The position numbers were made by a program, and so were the translations under genes. This document shows, in pieces, positions 1-9,005 of a DNA stretch of 64,000 nucleotides (the stretch's first letter is position 1; each line of letters starts with the position of its first letter). The DNA comes from Desulfosediminicola flagellatus (GTDB taxonomy: Bacteria; Desulfobacterota; Desulfobulbia; Desulfobulbales; Desulfocapsaceae), in assembly GCF_005116655.2 (NCBI RefSeq), contig NZ_CP050698.1:6218501-6282500 (forward strand), written 5' to 3'. The notes below the pieces were generated by a model. That model did no database searches. It was given only the letters and a program-made list of their open reading frames with translations, and was not told the origin of the DNA.

Positions 1-517
1 GGCGCTGTCGGAATAGTTCCTGTTGCAGCTCGTCAAGCGGAATAGCCACTCTGAAATAGCCTTCCAGTTTGCTGTTATTAAATAGAATGGCCACATAAAG
101 CAGGTCAATGTTGAGAGTTGAACTATAGCGTCTGGAAATACCAACCCCTTTCTCCCGAGCCCTAATGATTTCCGATCGATCGGCGTGATTCTCAACAGAT
201 TTAACTTCATGAACCGATAATCTTGAATCGCCAAGAACAGTCCCGGATATATCAATGACTGTTGTGCGGAACCTGCTGTCTCCCGAGAACGTATCTGAAA
301 AACTGTCAATTTCCGGAATGAGCGGGTTGTCATCAAGGAAATTGAGCGTCTTTATTCCAATTCTCGCTATTTGAAGAAGATTATTTTCATACCTTTGGGA
401 TGCGATCCTGCTGAAATACAAATCGATAAACCAAAAACCACAAAATGTGAACGCAGTTACCAGAAGGAGAGGGAAGATAATGATGCGCTGCGAGGTCGAT
501 GAACTGCTTGGTTGCAT
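1..517 (-). CDS. PhoR-like sensor histidine kinase, N-terminal part (cut by window edge)
   Basis: Only about 172 N-terminal residues lie in the window; the gene runs off the left edge without a stop. The protein begins MQPSSSSTSQRIIIF, then a hydrophobic segment of about 20 residues (one membrane helix), then an extracytoplasmic stretch. That stretch contains DISGTVLGDS and HADRSEIIRAREKGVG, followed by RRYSSTLNIDLLYVA. These are typical of the periplasmic sensor part of PhoR-type phosphate or cell-envelope kinases in Desulfobacterota. The HAMP, PAS and kinase domains should lie outside the window. The ATG at 517 has only a weak ribosome site, and an in-frame GTG three codons upstream is possible. 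It shares its strand with the LytS/LytTR pair but is separated from it by 143 bp. The PhoR assignment is by resemblance of the sensor only. Confidence 0.75.
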   Translation of the reverse strand, partial: MQPSSSSTSQRIIIFPLLLVTAFTFCGFWFIDLYFSRIASQRYENNLLQIARIGIKTLNFLDDNPLIPEIDSFSDTFSGDSRFRTTVIDISGTVLGDSRLSVHEVKSVENHADRSEIIRAREKGVGISRRYSSTLNIDLLYVAILFNNSKLEGYFRVAIPLDELQQELFRQR

Positions 518-660
518 AGGCTGCACTGGTTGCGGGGAATAGTATTACTTCTTCAGATCAATTGTAGCGTAGAATATATTCTGATACCAGAGAGGGGCGC
601 GCGATTTAGTGAATTAGTATCATCGCTTTGAGTGCACAGGACGTTCAGTTGGGTGGCAAC

Positions 661-1371
661 TTATAAGAGTAACTTCTTTTTTATGGTTTTCAGGTAACGT
701 CTGCTCACGGGCACCATTTTTGCCGATAACGTTCGGATTTTTGCAAGGCCCGCTTCCATCAGGATGATTTCATCGATGGAATCGAGATTGATAAGATACT
801 GTTTATGGCACCTGAGTAGTGGAGTACGTTCTTCCAGGACTTTGAGAGTGACCTCGGTGAAGTATTCTCCGTGTGAGGTTGCTATATGCACACCTGCAGG
901 TTCAGTAAAGATAAACTCAACATCAGCAAGACTAATGAGTTTAATGCGATTGCCAAGCAAGCAGGGGATGCGCTCAATCGCCTCAGTTTCATAGGTGGGA
1001 TGGCGGTTTTCAACGATGGTTCGCTGGAGTTTGGTAATGGTTTTTGCAAGCCTGGCTTTATCGACCGGTTTGAGTAAATAGTCGAGGGTTTTTTCTTCAA
1101 AGGCTTTGAGCGAATAGTGATCATAGGCGGTGACAAAGACCACATGGGGCATGATTCCTGGATTGATCATGTTGAGAAGTTCAAAACCGTTGATCACTGG
1201 CATCTCAATGTCGAGAAAGAGTACTTCCGGCTTAAGGCGATTAATGAGTTTTAAAGCATCAATAGCGTTACTACAGGTGCCTAATATCTCGACTTTCCCG
1301 GTTTCCGTAAGCAGTGCTTCCATCTCGTCGCGTGCGTGAAGTTCATCATCGATAATGAGTGTTCTAATCAT
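661..1371 (-). CDS. LytTR-family response regulator (BtsR/YehT-like)
   Basis: This is a 236-residue response regulator. Residues 1-120 form a receiver domain with acidic pocket D8-D9, phospho-acceptor D54 in LFLDIEMPVINGF, and the conserved KP of LLKPVDKARL. Residues about 135-236 form a LytTR DNA-binding domain (IKLISLADVEFIFTE, RCHKQYLINLDSIDEI, VPVSRRYLKTIKK). The start is the ATG at 1371, which overlaps the stop of the upstream kinase gene by four bases (ATGA), so the two are translationally coupled. LytTR regulators bind pairs of short direct repeats about two helical turns apart. Three repeats matching the BtsR consensus lie at 6300-6347 upstream of the TRAP operon. Family assignment is firm; the target is inferred. 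Confidence 0.92.
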   Translation of the reverse strand: MIRTLIIDDELHARDEMEALLTETGKVEILGTCSNAIDALKLINRLKPEVLFLDIEMPVINGFELLNMINPGIMPHVVFVTAYDHYSLKAFEEKTLDYLLKPVDKARLAKTITKLQRTIVENRHPTYETEAIERIPCLLGNRIKLISLADVEFIFTEPAGVHIATSHGEYFTEVTLKVLEERTPLLRCHKQYLINLDSIDEIILMEAGLAKIRTLSAKMVPVSRRYLKTIKKKLLL

Positions 1372-3065
1372 TGCTTGCTGCACCCCTTTTCCGGCACGGA
1401 GATGGTGATGACTGTTTTTTCCTGCGGAATGCAGGATATTTGAATACCGTGTTCTTCTCCGCAAAGATTTTTAATACGCTTTTCAACGATGTCCATGCCC
1501 AACCCTTTTCTGTCTCGTTTCACAAAGTTTCCGGCATTATCTTCAATGATAATACACATGCGATCTGACTTCTGACGGGCGGATATGCGGACTATACCCT
1601 GGCCGAGCATCTGCGAGATACCATGCTTGATAGCATTTTCAACAATCGGTTGAAGGGTGAAAACCGGTAGCTTTCGCGAGAGCATAGTTTTGTCGATATC
1701 CATTTCTAGCTGCAACTTATCTTCAAACCGTGCCTTCTCTATGACAAGGTATGAGTTGACATGATTAAGCTCTTCTTCGAGAGTGGCGAGATCGCCGGTT
1801 CGTTTAAGATTTTTCCTGAAAAAGTTTGAGAGGTGCATAAGCAGGTCACGCGCACGATCACCGTCTTTTCTGATAATGGCACTGATAGTATTGAGCGCAT
1901 TAAAGAGAAAATGCGGGTTGACCTGAGCCTGGGCAAGTTTGAGTTCTGATCGGGTCAGTAAATCCTTTTGTTCAACATAACGTGAGTAGAGAATCTGGTC
2001 GGAGAGGATTTTTGTGATTCCTTCACCAAGTGTTCTATTGGTAACCAGGAAGAGTTTATTTTTCGGTTCAAAGAGGTTTATGGTCCCAACAAGTTCGTTA
2101 TCAACCCGAAGCGGAACGCAGAGAACAGAACCGAGTGGACAGTTATCGGAGAGATTACATCGCCACTTCTTTTTACCGCCATCTGCATAGATGATCCGGT
2201 TTTCACGAATAGCTTTTTTGGTTTGGGATGAACTGATTGCCTGACCTATCTGGTGGTGGTCGTGGCCATCTCCAACGAATGCTAAAACTTTTTCCCTGTC
2301 AGTGATGGCAACAGCGCCAACGCCTGTCTCCTCGCGGATAACTGAGGCGACCTCCGAGGCTGTGTCCATGTTCAGCCCCCGACCGAGAATCGAGACGGTT
2401 TTCTCAGCCATTTTAAGAGCTTTTGCAGAAAAGGTGACACTTAACTCATCGTACATTTTTCGCTGGTCCCGGATGATGGAAACAAAAATTGCAGCACCTG
2501 TTGCGTTGGCGAGCATCATCGGCAGGGCGATGATTCGAACTAGGGAATAGGCGCTTTCAAATGGTTTCGCAAATGTCAGAATGATCAACATTTGGCTTAT
2601 TTCGGCAACAAGTGTCGTGAGAAATGCTACCCAGGGGCTGAGAAGCTTATGCTGCTGATAGCTGCGTATAAGATAGATGTGCACCAGACCGCCAATTAGT
2701 CCTTCTGCTGTTGTGGAAAGACCGCAGGAGAAGGCCGTGAATCCTCCAAGGGAAAAGCGGTGGAGGCCAGCCGTAAATCCGACAGCTCCGCCGAGAAGGG
2801 GCCCACCTATAATTCCGGCAAGAACTGCACCTATTGCCCGGGTGTTAGCAATGGCATCGTTTATTGGCAGACCGAAATAGGTGCCAAGTATCGAGAATGT
2901 AGAAAAGACAGCGTACAGGAGGAGTAATTGCTGCCAGTGGAGTGTGTGGATATGGAACGATTTAAAGAAAGGGGATTTGGTAAAGAGATAGGCGATAACC
3001 AGAAATACTGACATCTGTTGCAACAGAGCAAAAATATTGTTGATAGAAAATGTCAGCAGATCCAT
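1368..3065 (-). CDS. LytS/BtsS-type sensor histidine kinase (5TM-LYT, GAF, HisKA_5)
   Basis: This 565-residue membrane kinase has residues 1-190 as the 5TM-5TMR_LYT sensor, with several helices and the signature INDAIANTRAIGAV plus the Gly-rich GPLLGGAVGFTAGLHRFS. Residues about 220-360 form a GAF-like domain containing CNLSDNCPLGSVLCVPL. The phospho-acceptor is H385 in QAQVNPHFLFNALNTI, followed by an HATPase domain with VENAIKHG and GLGMDIVEKRI. This architecture is that of LytS and of E. coli BtsS (YehU), a high-affinity pyruvate sensor. The gene lies 144 bp downstream of dctM on the same strand, and its last bases overlap the response regulator start. Ligand identity is inferred from BtsS homology and from the 2-oxo-acid-type transporter next to it. 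Confidence 0.93.
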   Translation of the reverse strand: MDLLTFSINNIFALLQQMSVFLVIAYLFTKSPFFKSFHIHTLHWQQLLLLYAVFSTFSILGTYFGLPINDAIANTRAIGAVLAGIIGGPLLGGAVGFTAGLHRFSLGGFTAFSCGLSTTAEGLIGGLVHIYLIRSYQQHKLLSPWVAFLTTLVAEISQMLIILTFAKPFESAYSLVRIIALPMMLANATGAAIFVSIIRDQRKMYDELSVTFSAKALKMAEKTVSILGRGLNMDTASEVASVIREETGVGAVAITDREKVLAFVGDGHDHHQIGQAISSSQTKKAIRENRIIYADGGKKKWRCNLSDNCPLGSVLCVPLRVDNELVGTINLFEPKNKLFLVTNRTLGEGITKILSDQILYSRYVEQKDLLTRSELKLAQAQVNPHFLFNALNTISAIIRKDGDRARDLLMHLSNFFRKNLKRTGDLATLEEELNHVNSYLVIEKARFEDKLQLEMDIDKTMLSRKLPVFTLQPIVENAIKHGISQMLGQGIVRISARQKSDRMCIIIEDNAGNFVKRDRKGLGMDIVEKRIKNLCGEEHGIQISCIPQEKTVITISVPEKGCSKQ

Positions 3066-3140
3066 ATACTACCTTATTGCCTTTGTGGTTGAGCACTTTA
3101 AACGATTACGAGTGTAACATATCATAAACACTATGGATCT

Positions 3141-3194
3141 GAAAGTTATCCCCGCCATCCGTCGATATGGTGGTGGCGGGGATAGTCGACTTTC
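3141..3194 (-). terminator. stem-loop after dctM
   Basis: An inverted repeat (TATCCCCGCCA at 3147-3157 against TGGCGGGGATA ending at 3184) is extended by GAAAGT/ACTTTC at the outer edges. It lies between the dctM stop and the lytS start. The following T-tract is weak, so it may be a partial terminator or an mRNA-stabilising hairpin that lets some transcription continue into lytS. Confidence 0.55.
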
Positions 3195-3208
3195 AGAGAA
3201 TAGTCTTT

Positions 3209-4537
3209 TTACAGGCCATATTGACCAGGAAAAATGATAATTGAGGCCAGAACCAATATCTGGATAACAATAAATGGGAGAACTCCACGGTATATATCGA
3301 CTGTCTGCACTCCAGGTGGACACACCCCTTTGAGGTAAAAGAGTGAGAAACCAAACGGCGGCGTAAGAAAAGAGGTTTGCAGGTTCATGGCAACAAGGAT
3401 CGCAAACCACATCGGGTTTATCCCGATGGCTTCTGAAATTGGTAGCAGAATGGGCACTACAATGTACGATATTTCTATAAAATCAATAAAGAAGCCGAGG
3501 AGCATGATGGCTAACATCGAAAGAATAAGAAATCCCCATTTTTCACCCGGGAGGTTCAGCATGAACTCTTCCACAAGGAGATCAGCGCCTGTGTAGACAA
3601 AGACCATGGAAAATGCGGTTGCACCGATCAGGATGGCAAAAACCATTGCTGTAATCTTTACCGTCTCAAGCGAAGAATCAATGACGATATCCAAACTGAG
3701 TTTTCTGTACATTGCGGCGAGAATCATTGCTCCCAGAGCACCAACTGAAGCGGATTCTGTTGGTGTCGCAATTCCGGCAAAGATCGAACCGAGAACCATG
3801 ATAATCAGGGCAAGCGGCGGAATGATGGCCAACAGAGCTCGTTTGATTGAGCCTTTTTGATCTTCTTCGGCGATGAGAATCTCTGGTGCTACCGTCTTGT
3901 CAAAGAGAGCGATCAGAACGATATAGAGGATATAACAGCCTACCAGAACAAGCCCGGGAACCAGTGCTGCCTTAAAGAGATCACCTACAGGTAATTGGAA
4001 TACGTCACCAAGAATGATCAGCACTATAGATGGCGGAATGATCTGTCCTAATGTTCCTGCGGCACAGATGGTTCCCGTGGCAAGTTTCTTGGAATAGCCA
4101 TATTTCAGCATCACAGGTAGAGCTATCACTCCCATGGCTACAACTGAGGCACCGACAACACCGGTTGATGCGGCAAGTAGTGTACCAACAAGCACAGTGC
4201 TGATTGCCAGGCCGCCACGTACTTTACCAAAGAGGATACCCATTGATTCAAGTAATCGCTCAGCCAGTTCTGATCGCTGCAGAATGATACCCATCAGGAT
4301 AAAGAGGGGCACAGCCATCAGGATGGTGTTGGTCATTATTGAGTAGATCCGGAACGGCATCATGGAAAACATCGAGAAAAATTCTTCCGCGACCATTATG
4401 AGGCCAGCATCGGGTTGCAATTCGATAAAGGCTGCAATTGCACCGAAAAACAGTGCCACCGCCCCGAAGGTGAAGGCCACGGGGTAACCTACGACCAGGA
4501 GAACAAGGGCCGCAAAAAACATTATAATACCGGTCAT
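3209..4537 (-). CDS. dctM: TRAP transporter large permease
   Basis: A 442-residue polytopic protein of the DctM family, the sodium-coupled transport subunit of a tripartite ATP-independent periplasmic transporter. Family motifs visible are AVPLFILMGIILQRS, LLAASTGVVGASVVAMG, CAAGTLGQIIPPSI and the C-terminal MNLQTSFLTPPFGFSLFYLK. About 12 membrane helices are evident from hydrophobicity. The start is well fixed by AGGAGAGG a few bases upstream, and the ATG overlaps the dctQ stop by one base. It is the last gene of dctP-dctQ-dctM. The substrate is set by the DctP subunit, here of the TakP (2-oxo acid) type. Confidence 0.96.
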   Translation of the reverse strand: MTGIIMFFAALVLLVVGYPVAFTFGAVALFFGAIAAFIELQPDAGLIMVAEEFFSMFSMMPFRIYSIMTNTILMAVPLFILMGIILQRSELAERLLESMGILFGKVRGGLAISTVLVGTLLAASTGVVGASVVAMGVIALPVMLKYGYSKKLATGTICAAGTLGQIIPPSIVLIILGDVFQLPVGDLFKAALVPGLVLVGCYILYIVLIALFDKTVAPEILIAEEDQKGSIKRALLAIIPPLALIIMVLGSIFAGIATPTESASVGALGAMILAAMYRKLSLDIVIDSSLETVKITAMVFAILIGATAFSMVFVYTGADLLVEEFMLNLPGEKWGFLILSMLAIMLLGFFIDFIEISYIVVPILLPISEAIGINPMWFAILVAMNLQTSFLTPPFGFSLFYLKGVCPPGVQTVDIYRGVLPFIVIQILVLASIIIFPGQYGL

Positions 4538-5037
4538 TATCCTCTCCTGAAGTTATTGATATTCTGCAGGACGTAGCCTGTCGCGCTCAAAAGTAAAAAT
4601 ACAAATGATACAGGGATCATACTTTTGATAATCCACCGATAAGGCAGACCGCCGGGGTCTTCAGAGATTTCATTCATTGAATATGCGTCATAAACAAAAT
4701 CCACGGAACCAAAAAGGATCAGAAGGGAGAGAGGCATTAAAAAGAGTAGAGTACCGAAGATATTAATCAGGGCTTTGGTTTTCGGTCGCATACGGTCATA
4801 GAGAAAATCGACGCGTACGTGCGCTTCATGTTTAAGGGCATATCCGACTCCGAAGAGGATAACGATAGTAAATAGATGCCACTCAAGTTCCTGCATGCCG
4901 ACAGAACTCGCGCGGAAGAGGTATCGCATCATAACGTCAAAGGCGACATTAAGTACCATCAGCAGTAGGGCGATTGCCAGCACGATGCCCATGGCATCAA
5001 CAATTCTGCCGATGAATTTTTCAATTTTTTCCAACAT
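4537..5037 (-). CDS. dctQ: TRAP transporter small permease
   Basis: A 166-residue DctQ-family membrane subunit with four predicted helices (residues about 15-35, 45-65, 90-110 and 135-155). The family signature HLFTIVILFGVGYALKHEAH precedes VRVDFLYDRMRPK. It forms the membrane complex with DctM and links to the binding protein. It is placed between dctP, after a 99-bp gap holding a stem-loop, and dctM, with which it overlaps by one base. Confidence 0.95.
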   Translation of the reverse strand: MLEKIEKFIGRIVDAMGIVLAIALLLMVLNVAFDVMMRYLFRASSVGMQELEWHLFTIVILFGVGYALKHEAHVRVDFLYDRMRPKTKALINIFGTLLFLMPLSLLILFGSVDFVYDAYSMNEISEDPGGLPYRWIIKSMIPVSFVFLLLSATGYVLQNINNFRRG

Positions 5038-5070
5038 GATGGTAGTTCGCTCTGAGAGAAAATAGAAAGG

Positions 5071-5098
5071 TGCCGCCCGGAAAGGTGACCGGGCGGCA
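5071..5098 (-). terminator. intercistronic stem-loop between dctP and dctQ
   Basis: A perfect 10-bp GC-rich stem (TGCCGCCCGG / CCGGGCGGCA) with an 8-base loop lies just after dctP. No T-run follows, so it probably protects the dctP message from 3' exonucleases or partly attenuates read-through, making binding protein more abundant than permease. A similar hairpin lies in the same place in the second TRAP operon (51947-51972). Confidence 0.6.
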
Positions 5099-5136
5099 TC
5101 CAGGGTGCTGATGGGGTTCGCAGGCGTCAGATCCTG

Positions 5137-6207
5137 TTATTCCAATTCCTGAGAAGTCTTGATGTAGTTATACTCAGAGATGGTGGTCCAGTTTCTGGCC
5201 TTGGCCATATAGGCACGCTGAGAGGCAAGGATCTCTTTGAAGCTCTCATCTTTTGCTGCATACTCTTCATAGAGTTCGTCAGCGGCTTTTTTCATTGCTT
5301 TAAGAACTTCTGGTGGGAAGGTTTTAACCTTGATATTCGGGAATTCGGTTTTCATCTGTTCCCAGGCTTCAGCACTTTCTGCGAAGTTGTCTGTAGTCAT
5401 ATCTGTGCTTGCTGCTTTCATAGCAGTGATCAGCATTGCCTGATATTCTTTAGGCAACTTGTCGTAGGCGCGCTTGTTAATGAGAAATTGCAGCTCGGTG
5501 GCAGGCTCATGCCAACCGGTGTAGTAAAAGGGCGCAATTTTATGAAAACCCATTTTGATGTCCATACCAGGTCCAACCCACTCGAGAGCATCGATGGTTC
5601 CGCGGTCAAGAGAGGTGTACAATTCGCCAGCAGGGATATTGGTAACGTTAACGCCAAGTTTTGCAAATACTTCTCCTGCGAGACCGGGAATACGCATTTT
5701 CAGGCCCTGCAAGTCGTCAAGAGAGTTGATCTCTTTCTGAAACCATCCACCCATCTGGACACCGGAGTTGCCGCCGGGAAAGCTCATTACCTCGAATTTA
5801 TCATAGGTTTTCTGCATCAATTCCATACCGCCGCCATGGTAAAACCAGGCGTTCTGCTCATCGACATTCATGCCGAATGGAACTGTGCAGAAAAATACGG
5901 TGGACATGTCCTTGCCTTTCCAGTAATAGGATGCGCTGTGAGCCATCTGGTACTGACCGCCTTTGGTCATGTCGAGAACACCGAGTGCAGCTTTATGTTT
6001 CTCTGCACCTTCAATGCGAATGGTGAAGTCTCCACCACTCATTTCCTCTACCATCTTGGCGAGGTACATTGGAGCATTGGCAAACGGGGTAAGGGTGGAA
6101 GACCAGCTCATTGCCAGTTTCCAGCGAACTTTTTTGGCCGCAAAGGCCGGTGTGGCGAGAAATGCGAGAACGATGAATACAGATGAAATGCGTAAAACCA
6201 ATTTCAT
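5137..6207 (-). CDS. dctP: TRAP transporter solute-binding protein, TakP-like
   Basis: A 356-residue periplasmic binding protein. The start ATG at 6207 is fixed by AAGGAGG six bases upstream and by a signal peptide ending ATPAFAAKK. The family pattern is that of TakP-type 2-oxo-acid binders: WKLAMSWSSTLTPF, HSASYYWKGKD, VPFGMNVDEQNAWFY, FPGGNSGVQMGGWF, KMRIPGLAGEVFAKLG and TIDALEWVGPGMD. In TakP the arginine of the MRIPG segment and a tryptophan/glutamate region bind the 2-oxo carboxylate together with sodium; that is family knowledge, while the residues are seen here. Likely ligands are pyruvate or other 2-oxo acids. The upstream region carries three BtsR-like operator repeats and a TATAAC -10 box. 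Confidence 0.94.
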   Translation of the reverse strand: MKLVLRISSVFIVLAFLATPAFAAKKVRWKLAMSWSSTLTPFANAPMYLAKMVEEMSGGDFTIRIEGAEKHKAALGVLDMTKGGQYQMAHSASYYWKGKDMSTVFFCTVPFGMNVDEQNAWFYHGGGMELMQKTYDKFEVMSFPGGNSGVQMGGWFQKEINSLDDLQGLKMRIPGLAGEVFAKLGVNVTNIPAGELYTSLDRGTIDALEWVGPGMDIKMGFHKIAPFYYTGWHEPATELQFLINKRAYDKLPKEYQAMLITAMKAASTDMTTDNFAESAEAWEQMKTEFPNIKVKTFPPEVLKAMKKAADELYEEYAAKDESFKEILASQRAYMAKARNWTTISEYNYIKTSQELE

Positions 6208-6255
6208 TGCAACCTCCTTTGGATGGATTGAAAATGTTCCCCCCACGGGAACAGC

Positions 6256-6261
6256 GTTATA
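6256..6261 (-). promoter_or_regulatory. probable -10 box of the dctPQM promoter
   Basis: Read on the minus strand the hexamer is TATAAC, within an extended TAGTATAAC. It would give a 5' UTR of about 40 nt before the dctP ATG at 6207. The sequence 17 bp further upstream (TTTCGC) is a poor -35, as expected for a promoter that needs an activator bound at the repeats just upstream. Confidence 0.5.
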
Positions 6262-6299
6262 CTACCCAAAGCGGACTGGCGAAAAAACACTGTCGCCGT

Positions 6300-6347
6300 T
6301 AAGTGGTCGAATGTCAGGCTAAGCGGTTACTGTTGAAGTTAAGTGGT
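6300..6347 (-). promoter_or_regulatory. three BtsR/LytTR-type direct-repeat operators
   Basis: On the minus strand the octamers ACCACTTA (6347-6340), ACCGCTTA (6327-6320) and ACCACTTA (6307-6300) recur at an exact 20-bp period with 12-bp spacers. All three match the published BtsR (YehT) consensus ACC(G/A)CT(C/T)A, which occurs as a pair with a 13-bp spacer in E. coli. The proximal repeat lies about 40-50 bp upstream of the TATAAC box, a good place for an activator. A LytTR regulator is encoded downstream in the same block. Confidence 0.75.
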
Positions 6348-6878
6348 TTATACCTCGTATTTTTCCAGGATAAAAGCTGAAAATATATTTGAGGCCGTGT
6401 GGTTAGCGTAGATTACGACCGATAATGAACTTTGCGGGGGGATGCATCCAATCAGTTGCGTACGAAGCTTGTATTGGTCAGACCATAGTGGATATTTTGG
6501 TAGTACCAATTTTGCAACATAGTGCTTTTGCGGTATGGAAGATATACTTTCTGTAAATAAATTCTTATAACTCGTGATCAGACCGGAGCAATCGCATAAC
6601 AAGTAAGAACGGGCCCTTTGCAGAGCTGAGTGGTAATCTGGTCTGATTAAGAACCGAGTTTCTAACCGGAATATCGTCGAAAAGAGTTGTTTCCCTATAA
6701 TTTGTCGGCTAATATGCAGCGGTATTTTGTGTGGCACATAGTGACATTGCTCGTGAAGAATTCTTTTTTTGCAATGTCACATCCCCTAAAGTGATTATTG
6801 TCTCCCTTCGCGTGTCGGTGGACCGGTACGTTGTGAGGGGTTCTTTTTGTTTGCGCTGATGACAGGGCGGGAAAGGTT
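6348..6878. other. intergenic region between dctP operator and pta
   Basis: These 530 bp between the operator repeats and pta hold no convincing gene. Short open frames here lack ribosome sites and family features. The region should hold the pta-ackA promoter, but I could not pick one with confidence. Confidence 0.5.
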
Positions 6879-9005
6879 ATGTCGACGAATTTGTATATAA
6901 TGGCAACCGAGGAACGGAGCGGCAAATCCGCTATTGTTCTCGGTGTTATGCAGATGTTACTGAAATCTATTGATAAGGTGGCATTTTTCAGGCCGGTGAT
7001 CCATGAGACTGAACCCGGTTGGGAAGATCCTGTGATCAGCCTGATTCTTGAGCATTTCGATATTGATATCAATTACGAAGATACCTACGGCCTGACTCTT
7101 CAGGAAGCCCAGGAGCTTGTAAATTCAGGTCAGGAAACCTTGCTCCATGATATCATTCTTAATAAATATAATGCTTTAAAGGCTGAGTTTGATTTCATTC
7201 TCTGCGATGGCACTGATTTTCGCGGAAAAGATATTGCTTTTGAATCGAACATCAACACTGATATTGCAGCAAACCTCGGCGCGCCTGTACTGCTTGTTTC
7301 TTCAGGCAGGAAAAAAGAGACGGAAGAACTTGTCAGGTTAACACAGCTGAGCATTGATGCATTGATTGAAGAAGGCGTTGATGTTATCGCCTGTGTCGTA
7401 AATCGCGCTGCTGAGGGTGTTGTCGCAGATGATTTTGGCAGAATCCAGACAAAGGCTACTGGTGATAACCGGCTGCCTGTTTATGTTATCCCGGAAAACC
7501 ATGAGTTGGCCAATCCTACTGTTGGCGATGTAAAGCGCTGGCTCGGTGCACGCACTATGTATGGTGAAGAGGGCATGACTACTCTGGTTGAGAACTATGT
7601 GGTCGCAGCCATGCAGATCGGGAACTACCTCGATTACATCAAGCCGGGTTCCATGATCATCACTCCGGGTGACCGCTGTGACATTATCCTCTCAACAATC
7701 TCTTCCAGACTTTCCACTACCTATCCTGATATCTCCGGTATTATCCTCACTGGTAACCTGCTGCCTTCAGAAAATGTTTTACGACTTCTACAGGGTTTAA
7801 GCACTACTGTTCCTGTGCCTATTCTGGCTGTTGAAGGTCACACCTATCAGACCATCGAAAAAGTCGGGGAATTGTACGGGTATATCGAGGCACATGATAC
7901 CAAGCGTATCGCTACTGCCATCGGTGAGTTCACCAAACATGTTGACTTAAAAGAGCTTGGCAGAAGAGTTGTGTCAACCAGGCCGACCCGTGTTACTCCG
8001 AAGATGTTTGAGTTTGCCCTGATGGAAAAGGCGGGGCGCAACCTTCAGAGGATCGTACTACCCGAAGGTACCTGTGACCGTATCCTCCAGGCTGCTGATA
8101 TTTTGATGCGCCGTGGTGTTGCCAATCTTGTTTTGCTTGGTGACGAAGAAGAAGTTCGGATGCGCGCAACCGGATGCGGCCTTGATCTGAAATGGGTTGA
8201 AATAATTGACCCTTCCAAATCGAGCCTGCTCGACTCATTTGTTGCCGAGTATATGGAGTTGCGTAAGCATAAAGGTGTAATTGAAGAAGTGGCACGTGAC
8301 AGAATGTCTGACCCGACCTATTTTGGTACTATGATGGTCCATAAAGGTTTGGCAGACGGCATGGTCTCGGGCGCCGAAAATACTACCGCACATACCATTC
8401 GTCCTGCTTTCGAGTTTATAAAAACCAAACCGGGAATATCTGTTGTTTCTTCAGTATTTATCATGTGCCTCAAAGATCGGGTGTTGGTATACGGCGATTG
8501 TGCTGTAAATCCCAACCCGAATGCCCGTCAACTCGCCGAGATAGCACTCAGTTCAGCAGCTACCGCCAGAATATTCGGAGTAGAGCCACGGGTAGCCATG
8601 CTCAGCTACTCAACAGGTAGTTCAGGTAAAGGCGAGGATGTTGAACGCATTGTTGAAGCGACCGCGATTGCAAGGGAACTCATTCTGGAGCGTGGCATGG
8701 ACCTGCCTCTGGAAGGTCCACTGCAGTATGATGCTGCCATCGACCCGGATGTTGCCGCGACCAAGTTACCTGGTTCACTGGTTGCAGGTAAGGCGACTGT
8801 TTTCACGTTCCCTGACCTCAATACTGGCAATAATACCTACAAAGCTGTGCAGAGATCAGCGAATGCTGTGGCCATCGGGCCGATATTACAAGGATTGAAT
8901 AAACCTGTTAACGATCTTTCCCGTGGCTGCACGGTCGACGATATTGTTAACACTGTTGCTATAACCGCCATTCAGGCACAAGCAGAAAAAGAGGAAAAAA
9001 AGTGA
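6879..9005 (+). CDS. pta: phosphate acetyltransferase (long form)
   Basis: A 708-residue enzyme interconverting acetyl-CoA plus phosphate with acetyl phosphate plus CoA. Residues 1-220 form a BioD-like P-loop domain (MATEERSGKSAIVLGVM), 220-330 a DRTGG-type domain, and about 375-700 the catalytic PTA/PTB domain. The catalytic domain carries MVSGAENTTAHTIRPA, MLSYSTGSSGKGEDVE, LQYDAAIDPDVAATKLPGS and FPDLNTGNNTYKAVQR. The length equals that of the E. coli-type long Pta. GGAAAGG precedes the ATG. The stop overlaps the ackA start by four bases (GTGA), so the two are coupled. In an anaerobe this pair yields ATP from acetyl-CoA or activates acetate. Confidence 0.97.
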   Translation: MSTNLYIMATEERSGKSAIVLGVMQMLLKSIDKVAFFRPVIHETEPGWEDPVISLILEHFDIDINYEDTYGLTLQEAQELVNSGQETLLHDIILNKYNALKAEFDFILCDGTDFRGKDIAFESNINTDIAANLGAPVLLVSSGRKKETEELVRLTQLSIDALIEEGVDVIACVVNRAAEGVVADDFGRIQTKATGDNRLPVYVIPENHELANPTVGDVKRWLGARTMYGEEGMTTLVENYVVAAMQIGNYLDYIKPGSMIITPGDRCDIILSTISSRLSTTYPDISGIILTGNLLPSENVLRLLQGLSTTVPVPILAVEGHTYQTIEKVGELYGYIEAHDTKRIATAIGEFTKHVDLKELGRRVVSTRPTRVTPKMFEFALMEKAGRNLQRIVLPEGTCDRILQAADILMRRGVANLVLLGDEEEVRMRATGCGLDLKWVEIIDPSKSSLLDSFVAEYMELRKHKGVIEEVARDRMSDPTYFGTMMVHKGLADGMVSGAENTTAHTIRPAFEFIKTKPGISVVSSVFIMCLKDRVLVYGDCAVNPNPNARQLAEIALSSAATARIFGVEPRVAMLSYSTGSSGKGEDVERIVEATAIARELILERGMDLPLEGPLQYDAAIDPDVAATKLPGSLVAGKATVFTFPDLNTGNNTYKAVQRSANAVAIGPILQGLNKPVNDLSRGCTVDDIVNTVAITAIQAQAEKEEKK

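Noticed and set aside
5488-6186. 232-codon plus-strand open frame inside dctP
   Set aside because: It is the antisense of a clear TRAP binding protein with signal peptide and ribosome site; no homology expected.
6732-6750. TGGCAC ... TTGC resembling a sigma-54 promoter before pta
   Set aside because: The spacer is nine bases where five are needed, so the -24 and -12 elements are out of register.
6348-7072. Two minus-strand open frames upstream of and overlapping pta
   Set aside because: No ribosome site, no recognisable motif, and one overlaps the pta start.
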